Assembly: GCF_001698125.1 (NCBI RefSeq)
Contig: NZ_CP013854.1
Coordinates: 5,828,001-5,892,000 of the forward strand
DNA length: 64,000 nt
Origin: Pseudonocardia sp. HH130630-07
GTDB lineage: Bacteria > Actinomycetota > Actinomycetes > Mycobacteriales > Pseudonocardiaceae
Direction of reading: 5' to 3'
A program made the translations under genes and the position numbers. Each line of letters begins with the position of its first letter. Within the stretch, counting starts at the first letter, position 1. Below the pieces are notes generated by a model, which made no database searches, was not told where the DNA came from, and was given only the letters and a program-made list of their open reading frames with translations. Shown piece after piece: positions 61,459 through 64,000 of this stretch.

Positions 61459-62334
61459 ATGAAGATCCTCGTCACCGGAGCGCTGGGCAAGGTCGGGCAG
61501 GCGACCGTCACCGCGGCACGGGCCGCCGGGCACGACGTCACCGCGACCGACCAGGCACCGCCCTCCTACGGCCCGACGGACCCCGCCGCCGCTCCGTACC
61601 TGCGCGCCGACCTCACCGACCTGGGGCAGACCGTCGACCTCGTCGGGCGGATCCGCCCGGACGCGGTCGTGCACACCGCGGGTATCCCGGAACCGTTCCA
61701 GGACACCGAGGGCGCCGTCTTCGACACGAACGTCCCGGCCCTGTTCCACGTCACCGAGGCCGTCCGGATCGTCGGGGTGCCGCGGCTGGTGGCGATGTCC
61801 AGTGAGACCGCACCCGGCTACATGACCGGCGACCCCGTCCTGCTGCCCGACTACCTGCCCGTCGACGAGGACCATCCGCTGCGCCCGCGGGAGGCCTACG
61901 CGCTGAGCAAGGCGCTCGGCGAGCAGATGCTCGACGCGCTGGTCCGGCGGCAGGACGACGCCGTGCCGGTCACGGCGGTCTCGATCCGCCCGTCGCTGGT
62001 CACGACCGGCGAGATGTACGACGGGTACGTCCGGCGGACCCGCGACGCCGGCCCGGTGCCGTCGTTCAACCAGTGGACCTTCGTCGACGCCGAGGACCTG
62101 GGCGACCTCGCCGTGCGCGCCGCGACCGCCGACACCCCGGGGCACGAGGTCGTCTACGCGGCCCAGCCGGACAACCTGCTCGGCGAGCCCCTCGCCGAGC
62201 TCGTGGCCCGGGCCTTCGGCGACGACGCCCCGCCGGTCGGGGACCTCGACCGGCCCGACGCCGGCGCACTGAGCATCGCCAAGGCGCGCCGGCTGTTCGG
62301 CTGGGAGCCCCGCAGCGGCCTGGCCGCACGCTGA
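61459..62334 (+). CDS. NAD-dependent epimerase/dehydratase family protein
   Basis: 291 residues. The extended-SDR cofactor loop is at the N-terminus (ILVTGALGKVGQ). AVVHTAGIPEP, MSSETAPG (serine/threonine) and YALSK (Tyr/Lys) complete the active site, and SIRPSLV follows. The acidic residue in TATDQAP after strand 2 favours NAD. It likely acts on a nucleotide sugar or uronic-type substrate. It is regulated possibly by the divergent TetR gene; GTTCGA-N6-TCGAAC at 61386-61403 in the gap is a candidate operator. Confidence 0.87.
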   Translation: MKILVTGALGKVGQATVTAARAAGHDVTATDQAPPSYGPTDPAAAPYLRADLTDLGQTVDLVGRIRPDAVVHTAGIPEPFQDTEGAVFDTNVPALFHVTEAVRIVGVPRLVAMSSETAPGYMTGDPVLLPDYLPVDEDHPLRPREAYALSKALGEQMLDALVRRQDDAVPVTAVSIRPSLVTTGEMYDGYVRRTRDAGPVPSFNQWTFVDAEDLGDLAVRAATADTPGHEVVYAAQPDNLLGEPLAELVARAFGDDAPPVGDLDRPDAGALSIAKARRLFGWEPRSGLAAR

Positions 62335-62339
62335 CCGGC

Positions 62340-62368
62340 CCGGCCGGCGCCGGACCGGCGCCGGCCGG
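62340..62368. terminator. Bidirectional GC hairpin between convergent genes
   Basis: 14-bp perfect arms at 62340-62353 and 62355-62368 around a single A, built from repeated CCGG/GGCGCC blocks. It lies between stops at 62334 and 62383. Confidence 0.65.
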
Positions 62369-62382
62369 CCGTGCGGGGCCGC

Positions 62383-63309
62383 TCAGCGACCCGCGCCGGC
62401 TGCCGCGGTCGCCACTCCCAGGCCGGCGGCCGCGCCCGGGGTGGCGGCCGGGTTCGAGCGGGCGCGCAGCGTCGTGAGCAGGCTCGACCCGGGCCGCTCC
62501 GCCAGCGCCGAGGTGAAGCGGTCGAGGAAGATCGCGACGATCACCACCGCCAGCCCGCCCTCGGCACCGGTGCCGATGTCGAGCTGGGTCACCGCGCTGA
62601 CGACGACGGTGCCCAGACCGTCGGCCCCCGCGAGCCCCGCGACGACGACCATCGACAGCGCCAGCATGATCACCTGGTTCACCCCGGCCATGATCGACGG
62701 CAGCGCCATCGGCAGCTGCACCTCGCGCAGGATCTGCCGGGGATGGGCGCCGAACGCGTGGGCCGCCTCGACGACCTCGCCGTCGACGCCGCGGATGCCC
62801 AGCTCGGTGAGCCGCACCGCGGGCGCGATCGAGAACACGATCGTCGCCACGACGCCGGGCACCACACCGATGCCGAACAGCAGCACGACCGGGATCAGGT
62901 AGACGAACGCCGGGACGGTCTGCATGAGGTCGAGCAGCGGCCGCAGGGTGCGGCTCGCCGCCGGGCTGCGCGCGGCCCAGATGCCGAGCGGGATGCCCAC
63001 GGCGACCGCGATCAGCGCCGCGACCAGTACCAGGCCGAACGTCTCCATCGTCTCGGTCCACAGGTCGAACGACGACACCAGCGCGAATCCGACCAGCGTG
63101 AACGCGGCGAACGCCGGGCCGCGCACCAGCAGCGCGAGCGCGACCAGCAGCACCAGCCACAACCACCACGGCGGTCCGGTGAAGACCGTCGTCACCCCGT
63201 CCACGACGACGGTGACGACCGCGCCGATGCCGTCGAAGAACCCGCCGGCGACCTGCAGCAGCCACAGGACGAAGGCCTCGATGTAGCTCCCGAGCTCGAT
63301 CCTGGGCAT
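62383..63309 (-). CDS. proW: Glycine betaine/proline-type ABC transporter permease (ProW-like)
   Basis: 308 residues with about seven hydrophobic segments. The BPD_transp_1 core is IAVAVGIPLGIWAARSP, then LLDLMQTVPAFVYLIPVVLLFGIGVVPGVVATIVFSIAPAVRLTELGIRGV. The EAA-type loop EVVEAAHAFGAHPRQILREVQLPMALPSIMAG is typical of quaternary-amine uptake permeases. The ATG overlaps the stop of the ATPase gene (TGATG). It imports osmoprotectants such as glycine betaine or proline, and a binding-protein gene probably lies beyond the window. The gene symbol is by family analogy. Confidence 0.87.
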   Translation of the reverse strand: MPRIELGSYIEAFVLWLLQVAGGFFDGIGAVVTVVVDGVTTVFTGPPWWLWLVLLVALALLVRGPAFAAFTLVGFALVSSFDLWTETMETFGLVLVAALIAVAVGIPLGIWAARSPAASRTLRPLLDLMQTVPAFVYLIPVVLLFGIGVVPGVVATIVFSIAPAVRLTELGIRGVDGEVVEAAHAFGAHPRQILREVQLPMALPSIMAGVNQVIMLALSMVVVAGLAGADGLGTVVVSAVTQLDIGTGAEGGLAVVIVAIFLDRFTSALAERPGSSLLTTLRARSNPAATPGAAAGLGVATAAAGAGR

Positions 63310-64000
63310 CAGGCGTTCCCCCCGTCGGCCGGGGCACCGGCGGACTCGTGTGCGGACGGTGCGTCCTCGGTCGACAGTGCCGCGAGCACGACCCCGCGCG
63401 GGACGACGCCGGTCAGCCGGCCGTCCTCGACGACGCCGAGCGGCACCGGGTTGCGGCCGACCTGGTGCAGCAGGTCGATCAGCGGGCGGTCCGGCTCGGT
63501 GGTCCGGAACTCCTCGACCAGCGCCGAGGGCTCGATCGCGGTCGCGTGGCGGGCCGCGGCCACGCCCAGCCGGTCGTCCCGGACGACCCCGAGGATGCGG
63601 TGGTCGTCGTCCAGGACGTAGGCACCGGTGGCCTCGGCCCGGCCGAGCCGGACGAGCACGTCGGCCGGCCGCTCGTCGAGCCGGACGGTGATCCGCGGCT
63701 CCACGACGACGTCCGCGGCGGTGAGCACCCGGCTGCGGTCGACGTCGGCGACGAACTCGGCCACGTAGTCGTCGGCCGGGGACTCCAGGATCTCCGGGCC
63801 GGTGCCGACCTGGACCAGCCGCCCGTCCTTGAGCAGCAGGATCCGGTCACCCAGCAGCATGGCCTCGTTGAGGTCGTGGGTGATGAAGACGATCGTCTTC
63901 CGCAGGTCCTTCTGCAGCCGGACCAGCAGCTGCTGCATGTCGCGACGGATCAGCGGGTCGAGGGCGGAGTAGGGCTCGTCCATCAGCAGGACGTCGGTGT
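63309..64000 (-). CDS. proV: Glycine betaine/proline-type ABC transporter ATPase (ProV-like), C-terminal part, cut by window edge
   Basis: About 229 residues are visible; the start, Walker A and most of the signature region lie outside the window. Present are the Walker B and D-loop (LLMDEPYSALDPLIRRDMQ), the switch histidine (VFITHDLNEA), and two CBS domains (about VVVEPRITVRLDERPADVLVRL onward, and DRPLIDLLHQVGRNPVPLGVVEDGRLTGVVPR). The CBS pair is the ionic-strength sensor of ProV/OpuA-type ATPases. It is upstream of and overlapping with the permease gene. Confidence 0.88.
   Translation of the reverse strand, partial: TDVLLMDEPYSALDPLIRRDMQQLLVRLQKDLRKTIVFITHDLNEAMLLGDRILLLKDGRLVQVGTGPEILESPADDYVAEFVADVDRSRVLTAADVVVEPRITVRLDERPADVLVRLGRAEATGAYVLDDDHRILGVVRDDRLGVAAARHATAIEPSALVEEFRTTEPDRPLIDLLHQVGRNPVPLGVVEDGRLTGVVPRGVVLAALSTEDAPSAHESAGAPADGGNA

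Noticed and set aside
1-64000. CRISPR arrays, tRNA/rRNA genes, prophage or conjugative modules
   Set aside because: Looked for regularly spaced repeats, cloverleaf-like stretches and structural, integrase or relaxase genes. Found none apart from the single IS5-type element.

Overview
This window is very GC-rich. Genes are densely packed and often joined by ATGA, GTGA or TGATG start/stop overlaps, and GTG and TTG starts are frequent. The regulator mix (PucR, tandem AsnC, SARP/BTAD, LacI, GntR, TetR, MerR) and the SapB-like class III lanthipeptide locus point to a mycelial actinomycete. A Pseudonocardia-like member of the Pseudonocardiaceae is my inference. I saw no rRNA, tRNA, CRISPR array or phage module.

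Layout. 1-9.6 kb: the N-terminal half of an S9 peptidase, an MDR oxidoreductase and a DAO-type FAD enzyme; then a minus-strand run of PAF-acetylhydrolase-like hydrolase, DUF885 protein and PucR regulator; then a VOC protein divergent from a LysR regulator. 9.7-19.7 kb: an MHS transporter, a dead aldo/keto reductase, a SARP-NACHT-membrane fusion coupled to a small Rossmann-like protein, an amidohydrolase, a TetR/DUF418 pair and an alpha/beta hydrolase. 19.9-30.5 kb: an S9 peptidase with an SCP2-like partner and a second PucR; then a catabolic block of gamma-glutamyltransferase-like enzyme, APC permease, esterase, GntR regulator, flavin monooxygenase and cupin. 30.8-39.7 kb: a 56-residue protein, a CPBP protease with a coupled unknown protein, a hydrolase/TetR/LLM-oxidoreductase group, and a four-gene operon (deacetylase, frameshifted MHS transporter, SDR, ketopantoate-reductase-like).

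39.8-49.3 kb: a tandem-AsnC regulator translationally coupled to an in-frame chimera of an ABC substrate-binding lipoprotein and an M20 amidohydrolase; a PPOX protein, an aldo/keto reductase and an amidohydrolase; then the class III lanthipeptide locus, whose synthetase carries one ochre codon just upstream of an intact one-ring precursor. 49.3-64 kb: an RraA-family gene separated by an IS5-type element from a LacI-ribokinase-ABC sugar operon; MerR with a secreted TAP-like hydrolase; DUF1345; a winged-helix regulator; TetR with an epimerase; and the start-truncated end of a ProV/ProW-type osmolyte transporter.

Three themes recur. Many loci pair a local regulator with hydrolases, a permease and an oxidoreductase, as expected for scavenging catabolism. 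Several intergenic regions carry clear operator-like dyads, including a dispersed CGACAGGTGTCG palindrome and a TTGCATCC repeat at 21-bp spacing. Gene decay is unusually visible: two nonsense codons in one gene, one nonsense codon in a second, a one-base frameshift, and a deletion-type fusion.
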